DNA of 7,759 bases from an uncultured Clostridia bacterium (GCA_937888895.1 CALASV010000141.1:1-7759); one strand, 5' to 3'; positions 1-6,462 are shown, numbered from the stretch's first letter. Notes: generated by a model from the sequence alone, not told the origin. A program made the numbers and translations.

Positions 1-614
1 AAATCAATATCTTTCCATTTAGCAACCACGTCATTTTCGCTATAACTACGGTTGCCAACATCACTATTACCAGCATCTACTTCTAATTTCATTTCTTTCG
101 CTTTCAACAGTTCTGCTTCAACTATCCCTGCTGCTAGTTCTATTTCTATTGTATCAAATATTTTATTCATTGGCAATACAATATGAATGTCAGGAGCATA
201 TTCCGAATGTACATTTCCCTTTTCTCTTAAACTATCCTTTACATACCAAGTGCCATCTTTTACCTCACTTATAATTGCATTTTCAAACATATTCTCTACA
301 TGAATGCACATTTCTTGTCCTGTTGTAATACTAATTTTTCCTACAGCAAATGCAAAATCAATATTCTCTACATTCTCTTTAGATGCATTATAATATAAAG
401 ATTTATCACATTCTGAATTACCATAATATAATCCATTTCGCCCAAAATAAAATCCATTGTCCCAATCAAGAATATCTAAATGATTAAATACAAGTTCTTC
501 TTTATGAGCAACTATTTCGTCAAAGAAAAAAAAGCCTAAAACAGCAGAGAAAATACTACCTAAGAATACACAAATAACTCCTACCGTGAAAAGTATTTTC
601 CAAAATCGTTTCAT
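1..614 (-). CDS. DUF4097-type membrane-anchored beta-repeat protein, partial (3' end outside window)
   Basis: Manual reverse translation from the ATG at 614 gives an open frame of 204 residues running off the left edge, so the C-terminus is missing. It begins MKRFWKILFTVGVICVFLGS, a basic start followed by a hydrophobic segment (about residues 8-30) that should act as a signal anchor. The visible C-terminal part (IHIVLPMNKIFDTIEIELAA and then KAKEMKLEVDAGN) shows the alternating 'LP...F..IEIE.GAG.v.a..l.a..l.v..G.G' pattern of DUF4097, a right-handed beta-solenoid-like domain of unknown function. The start is well set: AGGAGG lies 8 nt upstream and the ATG overlaps the stop of the HAAS gene (ATGA), implying translational coupling. 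It is the third gene of the PadR-HAAS-DUF4097 operon, the usual order for this cassette in Firmicutes. The solenoid would lie outside the membrane; its ligand is unknown. The family call rests on pattern and context. Confidence 0.75.
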   Translation of the reverse strand, partial: MKRFWKILFTVGVICVFLGSIFSAVLGFFFFDEIVAHKEELVFNHLDILDWDNGFYFGRNGLYYGNSECDKSLYYNASKENVENIDFAFAVGKISITTGQEMCIHVENMFENAIISEVKDGTWYVKDSLREKGNVHSEYAPDIHIVLPMNKIFDTIEIELAAGIVEAELLKAKEMKLEVDAGNSDVGNRSYSENDVVAKWKDID

Positions 615-1360
615 ATCACAGCCTCCTTTCTCCCATGTAATAATTGTTGCAAGAATTTTCCTATCATTTTCACTATCCAAATCACAAGTTTAATACAAGC
701 CATCGTTGCTACAACGAATAGACAACCCAGACCAAAGACTAATAAAGAAATTGCAATAAATACAAGACCAATAATCGGCAAAGCAAAACATTTTACAATA
801 CCAACAAAAAATACTGCTATTCCTGCAACTACACAAACAATTCCTGCAACACCTAATCCTACTACTACTCCAAGTAAAGCAACACATATACCAAACAATG
901 TTCCAAATACAGCACCTAATACGCTAATCCATATTGGAAATGTAAAAATAGCTAAAATAACAAGAAGAATCCCTGAACTTTTGCTTAATTTTTTCTTAGA
1001 CTGATGTAATTCTGAATCATTCCTAGTTTCTTCTCTTTTTGTACTATAATAGGAACTTGCACTTTCTTGTTTTTCATTTTCTTCTACTTTCTCATAACGA
1101 ATTGGTGTTTCTTTTTTATTTTCTCGTTCTTGATAACCTGTTTCTGTATAAATTCCCTCCGATTTCTCTTGTCGAAATTCTCTTAAAATCTGAGCTGCAA
1201 CTTTACCAGCTGAGCCAAGTTCTTTTATTACAATTTGCTCATACTCTACCCCTGCATCCTCAAAATAAGAGTCATAATAACGAAGTACATCTTCTCTCTC
1301 CTCTTTTGGAAGAGAACCAAGCAAAATTTCTAGTTCTTCCATAAATTCTTTCTTCGTCAC
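611..1360 (-). CDS. HAAS (DUF1700) domain membrane protein
   Basis: A 249-residue protein. Residues 1-62 (MTKKEFMEELEILLGSLPKE onward, with the typical 'YYDSYFEDAG' and 'ELGS..KVAAQIL' helices) match the HAAS/DUF1700 domain, a small helical module found mostly next to PadR regulators. Residues 63-128 are a charged, probably disordered linker rich in K, E, S and Q. Residues 129-232 are strongly hydrophobic, with Gly/Val/Ile-rich segments at about 129-158, 160-190 and 194-232, followed by a short basic tail. The start codon is GTG (1358-1360), directly after the padR TAG with no gap. Its AGGAGG lies inside the last codons of padR, 8 nt away, so translation should be coupled. The stop overlaps the ATG of the DUF4097 gene. 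Family knowledge suggests a membrane partner that relays or modulates the signal linked to PadR; the exact role is unknown. Confidence 0.85.
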   Translation of the reverse strand: MTKKEFMEELEILLGSLPKEEREDVLRYYDSYFEDAGVEYEQIVIKELGSAGKVAAQILREFRQEKSEGIYTETGYQERENKKETPIRYEKVEENEKQESASSYYSTKREETRNDSELHQSKKKLSKSSGILLVILAIFTFPIWISVLGAVFGTLFGICVALLGVVVGLGVAGIVCVVAGIAVFFVGIVKCFALPIIGLVFIAISLLVFGLGCLFVVATMACIKLVIWIVKMIGKFLQQLLHGRKEAVI

Positions 1361-1678
1361 CTAAACTACCTCCTCCAACATCTTTGATATCTTTCCTGAA
1401 TAACTTTTCCACTCTTGACTATATAATAACAATTGCCTTCTGCCTTGTTCTGTAATCTTATAATACCTTCGATTTCTCCCTCCATATTCCATATCATACG
1501 TTTCTAAACAATTATCCTTTTGTAATCTACGCAATACAGGATACAATGTTGACTCTGATATTTCTAAAACATTTCGCACTTCCTGTGTAATCTTATATCC
1601 ATAAGTTCCCTCAGGTTCTTTAGAAACTGCTGCCAACACAATCGCATCCAACAATGCTGAACCAGTATTAAAAATCAT
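1361..1678 (-). CDS. PadR family transcriptional regulator (short form)
   Basis: A 105-residue winged-helix DNA-binding protein of the minimal PadR-s1 type. It has only the PadR winged helix and a short C-terminal dimerisation helix (about residues 80-103). Visible landmarks are the first helix with LDAIVLAAVS, the 'GTYGYKITQEV' segment at 24-34, the recognition helix SESTLYPVLRRLQKD at 41-55, and the wing GGRNRRYYKITEQG at 66-79; all are characteristic of the family. The start ATG at 1678 has a full AGGAGG (1684-1689) 5 nt upstream. It is the first gene of a tightly coupled operon with a HAAS and a DUF4097 gene. PadR proteins of this type usually repress their own operon and are released by a ligand or stress cue. 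The phased repeats across the promoter fit such autoregulation. The inducer cannot be inferred. Confidence 0.93.
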   Translation of the reverse strand: MIFNTGSALLDAIVLAAVSKEPEGTYGYKITQEVRNVLEISESTLYPVLRRLQKDNCLETYDMEYGGRNRRYYKITEQGRRQLLLYSQEWKSYSGKISKMLEEVV

Positions 1679-1707
1679 GCCATCCTCCTAACACACCTCG
1701 CACAAAT

Positions 1708-1754
1708 ATAATATCATTTACTCAATAATATTATATGATGTATAATATTATATG
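1708..1754. repeat. Three 17-bp-phased AT-rich repeats over the padR promoter (candidate PadR operator)
   Basis: On the plus strand ATAATATTATATG occurs identically at 1725-1737 and 1742-1754. A third, diverged copy (ATAATATCATTTA, 10 of 13 matching) sits at 1708-1720. The starts are exactly 17 bp apart. Each of the two perfect copies opens with the palindrome ATAATATTAT. The copies cover the spacer and first -35 base, the -10 region and the early transcribed region. The middle of the array also holds ATGT-N8-ATAT (1738-1753), one base short of the ATGT-N8-ACAT form often described for PadR operators. Binding by the adjacent PadR is an inference. Confidence 0.6.
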
Positions 1755-1758
1755 TCAA
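1730..1758 (-). promoter_or_regulatory. Sigma-A promoter of the padR operon
   Basis: Read on the minus strand, a perfect -35 TTGACA (1753-1758) is followed after exactly 17 bp by a perfect -10 TATAAT (1730-1735). Transcription should start near 1723, giving a leader of about 45 nt before the padR ATG, with AGGAGG at 1684-1689. Such a fully consensus promoter is what one expects of an operon kept down by its own repressor. Confidence 0.88.
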
Positions 1759-1833
1759 GATATTTTTAGCTCTACTTTATAAAAATCCATCTACAAAATT
1801 CCATTTGACTGCTACATAGTCATTTTTATTACT

Positions 1834-1921
1834 AAAAAAAATAGTACTATCCTAAAGAAAATCGCTAAAGGGCATTCTTGCCAAATAAGGTATTTTCATA
1901 GAATAGTACTATTTATTTTTT
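1834..1921 (-). terminator. Compound inverted repeat with twin ATAGTACTAT palindromes (probable terminator of the AI-2E/nucleoid-protein operon)
   Basis: The 12-bp arms AAATAGTACTAT (1839-1850) and ATAGTACTATTT (1903-1914) are inverted repeats, and each contains a 10-bp perfect palindrome. Inside them pair CTA/TAG (1852-1854 with 1899-1901), GAAAAT/ATTTTC (1857-1862 with 1892-1897) and an apical GGCA/TGCC hairpin with a 4-nt loop (1871-1882). On the minus strand the arm is followed by eight T residues, and the element lies just after the stop of the nucleoid-associated protein gene, so termination is the simplest role. On the plus strand an A/T-rich T-tract also follows. Its length (about 76 bp) and layered palindromes are unusual for a plain terminator; a MITE-like element is the alternative. 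Confidence 0.55.
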
Positions 1922-1930
1922 TATGTTGCA

Positions 1931-2944
1931 TTATTTTGTCATAATATGACTTACATTTTTTATTAATACAGAAATTGTTCCATCTGGATTCGTAATAAAC
2001 TCTATATGTCGTTTATTATTATACTCCTCCATTGGAATATTGATTTCAATTCCACAATCTGTTGTCAAATACTGTTTTTCAAATTTCTTTGTTGTCTTTT
2101 CATTCGTTACTTTAATTTCTTCTTTTGGAAGTTTATATTTTTCTAATTTTTCTTCAAATTCTTCCTTAATTTCTGGAATCTGCCCAAACAATTCTTCTCC
2201 AATTTCTTCTACTTTCAATGTACCTTGCTCTTTGTATGCATTATGAATGACACTTTTTGCCTCCATTTTCTTTTCAAAGTCATCTTCAAAATATTTTTTA
2301 TTGATTTGGTCTACTGCTTTTGTTACAATATCTAATTTTGTTTTTTGTGACATTTTTGCATGACATTGTAAATACAACTCCGAAAGATAATTTGTTTTCT
2401 CTCCATTTACTTCGAATTTCTTTTCTATCAATTGCACTGTATTTTCTTCTAAAGAAATCATAACTGCCTCTGATAACTTTCCACTATTTAAAGGCAAGGC
2501 ACAGTATTGTTTCATAATATCATTTACATTTTCTTCTGCTTCATTCATAGAGGTGTAATGCATATAAACTTCTTTGTAATTCATCTTCAATATTGCTAGA
2601 TGATGCTGTGCATTCATTTGATACGTAACAAAAAATACATCTGCTCTAGGAATAGCTGTATTTGAGTTCATAATCTTGTATAAAAGCTCAGCTAATTTTT
2701 TTGTTATCTCTACCATCGTATCTTCTGAAAATTGTTGTATCAAATGATATACACTCGATTTTTCTTCGTCAAATACACAAGTTTTCAAGTCATCTCCCGA
2801 AATTACTTTATAAATATGAGTTCTCAAAAAATCATTCAAGTCTGGATTTAACTCTAATAAAGCATCTGAAAGTACTGGCATCCCTACTGTAGAATCCAAA
2901 ATATGCATAATCGCATTTCTTATAATAATATCATCTTTTTCCAT
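1931..2944 (-). CDS. Nucleoid-associated protein (NdpA/YejK-like, 37-kDa family)
   Basis: A 337-residue soluble protein. The N-terminus (IIIRNAIMHILDSTVGMPVL at 6-25, then LSDALLEL and FLRTHIYKVISGDDLKTC), the middle segment around IPRADVFFVTYQMNAQHHLA with the following LKMNYKE, and the C-terminal ITNPDGTISVLIKN fit the Firmicute branch of the nucleoid-associated protein family related to E. coli YejK (NdpA), which binds DNA or the nucleoid. The length is close to the usual 330-350 residues. The region around 225-290 is rich in Lys and Glu and likely forms helices or coiled coil. The ATG at 2944 has AGAAGGA about 7 nt upstream, overlapping the TAG of the permease gene; the gap between the genes is only 12 nt, so the two are probably co-transcribed. 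There is no obvious functional link to the permease. The molecular role in clostridia is not established; the name rests on remembered family resemblance. Confidence 0.75.
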   Translation of the reverse strand: MEKDDIIIRNAIMHILDSTVGMPVLSDALLELNPDLNDFLRTHIYKVISGDDLKTCVFDEEKSSVYHLIQQFSEDTMVEITKKLAELLYKIMNSNTAIPRADVFFVTYQMNAQHHLAILKMNYKEVYMHYTSMNEAEENVNDIMKQYCALPLNSGKLSEAVMISLEENTVQLIEKKFEVNGEKTNYLSELYLQCHAKMSQKTKLDIVTKAVDQINKKYFEDDFEKKMEAKSVIHNAYKEQGTLKVEEIGEELFGQIPEIKEEFEEKLEKYKLPKEEIKVTNEKTTKKFEKQYLTTDCGIEINIPMEEYNNKRHIEFITNPDGTISVLIKNVSHIMTK

Positions 2945-2956
2945 TTTGCTTTCCTT

Positions 2957-4138
2957 CTATTCTGTATATTTTTTAACTTCTTCTTTCTTTTCTACTATTT
3001 TCTCTTGTTTTAATCGTTCTGCTGTTTTTGCATTCACATTTTCACGAAGTAACGCATAAAAGGTAGACATCAATGGAATAAATACTAACATACCAACAAC
3101 GCCAAACATACTACCACCAACAGAAACAGCAACTAATACCCAAATAGCTGGCAAACCTACTGAATTTCCTACAACTCTTGGATAAATTAAATTACCTTCT
3201 AATTGCTGTAATACAAGGAACATTGCCACAAAACCTACAGCCTTAATTGGACTTACCATTAAAATTAAAAATGCTCCTACAGCACAACCAATAAATGCCC
3301 CTACAATTGGAATTAATGCTGTAAATGCAATTAATACACCAACTAATAACGCATAAGGCATTCTAAAAATCGTCATACAAATAACGAACATTGTACCAAG
3401 AATGACTGCTTCTAAACATTGACCAGATATAAATTTAGAAAAATTTTGATTACATAAAGTAAGTACTTTCATTGTTCTATTGTATGCTTGTTCTGATAAA
3501 TATGCTCGTAACAATTTCTTTCCTTGATAACCTAACTTTTCTTTTCCTGATAAAACATAAATAGCAAAAACAAGAGAAATGACTCCATCAAATAATAATC
3601 CTGCCACACTTCCACCAATACCTACAGTTGTAGATACCATGCTCAATACTCCTGTTTTTACAAAAGTAGTTACATAACTAATGACAGAATTCCAATCTAC
3701 ACTAATATTTTCTAATGCAACTAAAGAATCTTGCAATTCTGGATACTGTTGCACTAAATCCTCTAATTTCACAATCCATTCTTTCATAAATGCAGAAATT
3801 GCTGTTCCAAGTTCTACCAAAGTTCTCCCTAACTGTGGAACTACAATTAATACAACAAAAACAAGTAAAGCTAATACAAACAAAAGTGCAAGTAAAATCC
3901 TCAAAGCTCGTTTCAATCCACTTGGTTTTTCCCATCTTCCAAATATATTACGTTCAATAAAACTTGTAGGTAATTTTAACACAAATGCAATTGCACCACC
4001 TACTAAAAACGGAGATAACATCCCAACAAAAACTTTTAAAATGTTTAGTAACTCCTTGCTATAAATAACTCCAAGACAAACTAATCCTGCAAATAAAATC
4101 CATTCAAAAACTAGTTTTGTCAACCTCTTTTCTTCCAT
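2957..4138 (-). CDS. AI-2E family membrane transporter (paralogue 1)
   Basis: With the preferred ATG at 4138 the protein has 393 residues. It has the AI-2E transporter layout: two close N-terminal membrane helices (about 9-28 and 33-53), a third at 78-100, a long amphipathic stretch (101-165), then four or five C-terminal helices (about 168-197, 238-258, 262-295, 297-311, 330-365). The family signature is LVLQQLEGNLIYPRVVGNS near 308-325 and the Gly-rich GGSMFGVVGMLVFIPL near 341-356. The tail is charged. The family was named for autoinducer-2 export by TqsA, but members also include sodium/proton antiporters, so the substrate here is unknown. The start at 4138 is preferred because GGAGG (4144-4148) sits 5 nt upstream. 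An earlier in-frame ATG at 4168 (403 residues) has only GGAG at 4 nt. It is the first gene of an operon with the nucleoid-associated protein. Confidence 0.88.
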   Translation of the reverse strand: MEEKRLTKLVFEWILFAGLVCLGVIYSKELLNILKVFVGMLSPFLVGGAIAFVLKLPTSFIERNIFGRWEKPSGLKRALRILLALLFVLALLVFVVLIVVPQLGRTLVELGTAISAFMKEWIVKLEDLVQQYPELQDSLVALENISVDWNSVISYVTTFVKTGVLSMVSTTVGIGGSVAGLLFDGVISLVFAIYVLSGKEKLGYQGKKLLRAYLSEQAYNRTMKVLTLCNQNFSKFISGQCLEAVILGTMFVICMTIFRMPYALLVGVLIAFTALIPIVGAFIGCAVGAFLILMVSPIKAVGFVAMFLVLQQLEGNLIYPRVVGNSVGLPAIWVLVAVSVGGSMFGVVGMLVFIPLMSTFYALLRENVNAKTAERLKQEKIVEKKEEVKKYTE

Positions 4139-4323
4139 ACGTTCCTCCCTATTTTCCATTTTTAGCATTCGACTCCAAAAGGCTCATCCATCAGATATTT
4201 ATAATTTGTTTTGCTACTTACCCATAATAAAATACTACATTATAAATACTTACTGTATCACAATTTTCTTTCAATAAAAAACATTTAGAATCTACTTTGC
4301 TATTTATTTTTTATTTCTAAATT

Positions 4324-4352
4324 ATTATAAATCTCCTTATCAAAATTCTCAA
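4324..4352 (-). promoter_or_regulatory. Sigma-A promoter for AI-2E paralogue 1 and the nucleoid-protein gene
   Basis: Read on the minus strand, -35 TTGAGA (4347-4352, five of six matches) is followed after 17 bp by a perfect TATAAT (4324-4329). Transcription would start near 4317, giving a leader of about 180 nt to the ATG at 4138. It is the best minus-strand promoter found in this gap. Confidence 0.65.
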
Positions 4353-4401
4353 TAATCTCTTGAAAGTTTTCATAAAATTTTTTATTTTTTAATAATTTCC
4401 G

Positions 4402-4430
4402 TTTTCGTAAACTTTATTTTGTGGTACAAT
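4402..4430 (+). promoter_or_regulatory. Extended -10 promoter of AI-2E paralogue 2
   Basis: TGG-TACAAT (4422-4430) is an extended -10 with the TG dinucleotide one base before the hexamer. The -35 at 17 bp spacing (TTTTCG, 4402-4407) is poor, as is common when an extended -10 is present. Transcription should start near 4437, giving a very short leader with AGGAGG at 4447-4452. A weaker alternative upstream is TTGAAA-17-TATTTT (4360-4388). Confidence 0.6.
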
Positions 4431-4459
4431 ATAAATATAATTCATGAGGAGGAATTACC

Positions 4460-5848
4460 ATGAGAGAAAAATATGGTCGTTATATTCGGTGGGGTGTTAC
4501 TATCTCATCTATTATTATTTTTGGTGTTTTATTTTTCTTTTTCATATATCGTATAGATGCCGTTTTAGGACTTCTGAAAAAAATTAGTTCTGTTCTATTT
4601 CCTATTACTTTAGGTGCTGCAATTGCCTACCTTGTTAATCCACTTGTAACACGTATGGATAAAAAAATCATGCAACTTTGTGCTTTTTTCCATATACCAT
4701 ACAAATTAAGTCGTTTTCTTGCAAAAACAATTTCTAGTACCCTTTGTCTTGGACTTTTACTTGTTGGTATTGGACTTCTTATCAGCATGATAATCCCTCA
4801 ACTTTATAGTAGTGTCATTAAACTTGCTGGTGATTTTAAAATTTATGTAAATCAATTTTATGAATTTATCAATAATCACTTACAAACAAATCCCCAATTA
4901 CTAGAGTATGTGCAAGACTTATTAGATTCTATTACTAATTTTATCTATAATTGGGTCAATAATGAACTAATTCTTCAAGTACAAAATGTAATGTCTAGTG
5001 TTACCGTTGGTATTTTTGGACTTGCAAAATTAGCTACGAACCTTGTAGTAAGTTTGATTGTTTCCGTTTATTTATTAATTGGGAAAAAAAAGTTTCTTGG
5101 ACAAGCGAAAAAAATGCTTTATGTAATAGCAAAACCAGAACAAGCTAATGTTGTCCTTTCCATTTTTCGCCAAATAGATAAAATTTTTGGTGGATTTATT
5201 ATTGGAAAATTAATCGACTCCCTTATTATTGGTGTCCTTTGCTTTATCGGTGTTAGTATATTAGATATGCCTTACCCACTTCTTATTAGCGTTATTGTTG
5301 GCGTTACAAATATTATTCCTTTTTTTGGTCCATACATTGGTGCAATTCCAAGTGCTTTTTTAATTTTACTCATCAGTCCAAGTAAATTTATTATTTTTAT
5401 TATTTTCATTTTAGTATTACAACAAATTGATGGTAATATTATTGGACCAACTATTTTAGGAGACTCTACAGGATTATCGGCTTTTTGGGTTATTGTGTCT
5501 ATTTTAATTGGTGGTGGACTATTCGGATTTCTTGGAATGTTACTAGGCGTACCAACATTTGCTGTTATTTATTTCTTAATTAAAACATTTTCAGAATATT
5601 ATTTAACAAAAAAACACTTACCTACAGAATCTGTTGCTTACATTCATGTAGAGAAAATAGACCCTGAAACGGGACACTTCGTATTTTTTGAAGAAAACTA
5701 TAATAAAAAACAATCTCCAGACTCTGGACTTATGGATGCCCTGCATAATGTATCCAAAAAGAAAAAAGAAAAATATGCAACCTCTACTAAAATAACTGAA
5801 ACAAAAGAAGAAACTACTTCTTCTGAAAATAAAGAGCTGCCTCAATGA
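4460..5848 (+). CDS. AI-2E family membrane transporter (paralogue 2, long hydrophilic tail)
   Basis: A 462-residue integral membrane protein of the AI-2E family and a diverged paralogue of the gene divergent to it. Helices lie at about 11-30, 42-62, 92-115, 184-208, 247-268, 272-305, 308-322 and 340-378, with the long amphipathic segment at 116-180 between the third and fourth. The family signature LVLQQIDGNIIGPTILGDST is at 318-337, followed by GGGLFGFLGMLLGVP at 351-365. Unlike paralogue 1 it carries about 80 extra cytoplasmic residues (380-462), including VEKIDPETGHFVFFEENY and a Lys/Glu/Ser-rich end; this tail is probably flexible. The ATG at 4460 has AGGAGG 7 nt upstream. The substrate is unknown; both small-molecule export and ion antiport occur in the family. 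The last codons and stop lie in the shared terminator hairpin and overlap the end of sigK by 7 bp. Confidence 0.9.
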   Translation: MREKYGRYIRWGVTISSIIIFGVLFFFFIYRIDAVLGLLKKISSVLFPITLGAAIAYLVNPLVTRMDKKIMQLCAFFHIPYKLSRFLAKTISSTLCLGLLLVGIGLLISMIIPQLYSSVIKLAGDFKIYVNQFYEFINNHLQTNPQLLEYVQDLLDSITNFIYNWVNNELILQVQNVMSSVTVGIFGLAKLATNLVVSLIVSVYLLIGKKKFLGQAKKMLYVIAKPEQANVVLSIFRQIDKIFGGFIIGKLIDSLIIGVLCFIGVSILDMPYPLLISVIVGVTNIIPFFGPYIGAIPSAFLILLISPSKFIIFIIFILVLQQIDGNIIGPTILGDSTGLSAFWVIVSILIGGGLFGFLGMLLGVPTFAVIYFLIKTFSEYYLTKKHLPTESVAYIHVEKIDPETGHFVFFEENYNKKQSPDSGLMDALHNVSKKKKEKYATSTKITETKEETTSSENKELPQ

Positions 5849-5857
5849 TAGGCAGCT
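5835..5857. terminator. Bidirectional terminator shared by AI-2E paralogue 2 and sigK, with both stop codons in the loop
   Basis: A perfect 8-bp stem AGCTGCCT (5835-5842) / AGGCAGCT (5850-5857) encloses a 7-nt loop, CAATGAT. It is followed by TTTT on the plus strand and by CTTTATTTT on the minus strand, so it can terminate both convergent transcripts. The plus-strand stop TGA (5846-5848) lies in the loop; the minus-strand TGA (5842-5844) spans the edge of stem and loop. The stem therefore encodes the last residues of both proteins. Confidence 0.85.
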
Positions 5858-6462
5858 TTTAACTTCTTTAATGCTTTCTTCTCAATTCTAGAAACATAAC
5901 TTCTAGAAATATTCAATCGTTGTGCAATTTCTCTTTGTGTCACTTCTTTTCCATCATTTAATCCATACCGTAACTCAATAATCTCCTTTTCACGACCAGT
6001 CAAAATTTCATTTATATAGTTTTTTAATTTTTTTATATTATTTTCCTCTTCCATTTGCCCAATAATATCAATTTCCTCTGCTATACAAATATCCATTAAC
6101 TGTATCGTATTTCCCTCTTTATCCGAACCAATCGGCTCATATAAAAAAACTTCCTTGGACTGCTTTTTACTACTCCGAAACAACATTAAAAGTTCATTTT
6201 CAATACAACGCGAAGCATACGTCGCAAGCCGAATCCCTTTTTCTTGATTAAATGTATCAATCGCTTTAATTAAGCCAATCGTACCAATCGAAATTAAATC
6301 ATCTGCTTCATAAGTACTATTACTATATTTCTTTACAACATGTGCCACGAGACGCAAATTATGTTCAATCAGACGATTTCTACAATCCTTATCGCCTTGT
6401 TTCATTCCTTGCAACATCGCTTCTTCTTCCTGCACCGACAAAGGCTGTGGAAAAGATTGCAT
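5842..6462 (-). CDS. sigK: RNA polymerase sporulation sigma factor SigK, without pro-sequence
   Basis: A 206-residue sigma-70 family factor. The N-terminus FPQPLS (residues 4-9) and LIEHNLRLVAHVVKKY (31-46) are hallmarks of SigK rather than SigE. Region 2 continues with DDLISIGTIGLIKAIDTF (54-71) and LATYASRCIENELLM (79-93). Next come the linker with EPIGSDKEGN (109-118) and region 4 with REKEIIELRYGL (157-168) and the helix-turn-helix TQREIAQRLNISRSYVSRIE (175-194), which reads the -35 box. SigK directs late mother-cell transcription (coat and cortex genes) during sporulation. The protein starts directly at the mature region: an in-frame TGA at 6481-6483 lies only six codons upstream of the ATG, so there is no room for the roughly 20-residue membrane-targeting pro-sequence of Bacillus SigK. 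The frame is intact, with no skin-type interruption. The ribosome site is weak (AAGG about 11 nt upstream). It is convergent with AI-2E paralogue 2. Confidence 0.92.
   Translation of the reverse strand: MQSFPQPLSVQEEEAMLQGMKQGDKDCRNRLIEHNLRLVAHVVKKYSNSTYEADDLISIGTIGLIKAIDTFNQEKGIRLATYASRCIENELLMLFRSSKKQSKEVFLYEPIGSDKEGNTIQLMDICIAEEIDIIGQMEEENNIKKLKNYINEILTGREKEIIELRYGLNDGKEVTQREIAQRLNISRSYVSRIEKKALKKLKAAYH

Larger units (their letters stand above)
4139..4459. other. Divergent intergenic region between the two AI-2E genes
   Basis: About 320 nt of very AT-rich non-coding DNA separating two divergently transcribed paralogues. It holds a minus-strand sigma-A promoter (4324-4352), a plus-strand extended -10 promoter (4402-4430) and both ribosome sites. 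The minus-strand transcript would carry a leader of about 180 nt, in which I found no known riboswitch motif, no strong hairpin and no convincing leader ORF. A lone minus-strand TATAAT at 4239-4244 lacks a matching -35. Confidence 0.7.

Noticed and set aside
690..887. Minus-strand frame of 65 codons, Cys/Ser/Trp-rich
   Set aside because: An alternate-frame shadow of the hydrophobic repeats in the HAAS membrane protein; no start signal.
1039..1344. Plus-strand open frame of 101 codons opposite the HAAS gene
   Set aside because: It lies wholly antisense to a well-supported gene, has Leu/His/Phe-rich shadow composition and no ribosome site.
1806..1822. Small hairpin TGACT/AGTCA followed by a T-run on the plus strand
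   Set aside because: The stem has only 5 bp and no plus-strand gene lies upstream for it to terminate.
3681..4064. Plus-strand frame of 127 codons antisense to AI-2E paralogue 1
   Set aside because: Its composition mirrors the opposite strand, it resembles no family, and it has no ribosome site or promoter.
4139..4168. Upstream ATG (4168) as start of AI-2E paralogue 1
   Set aside because: It has only GGAG at 4 nt, while the ATG at 4138 has GGAGG at 5 nt and gives an N-terminus similar in layout to the paralogue. The longer form cannot be fully excluded.
4239..4244. Minus-strand TATAAT closer to AI-2E paralogue 1
   Set aside because: No acceptable -35 lies at 16-18 bp; the promoter at 4324-4352 is far better matched.
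4360..4388. Plus-strand TTGAAA-17-TATTTT as the main promoter of AI-2E paralogue 2
   Set aside because: The -10 is weak and lies in a T-rich run; the extended -10 TGGTACAAT nearer the gene is more convincing.
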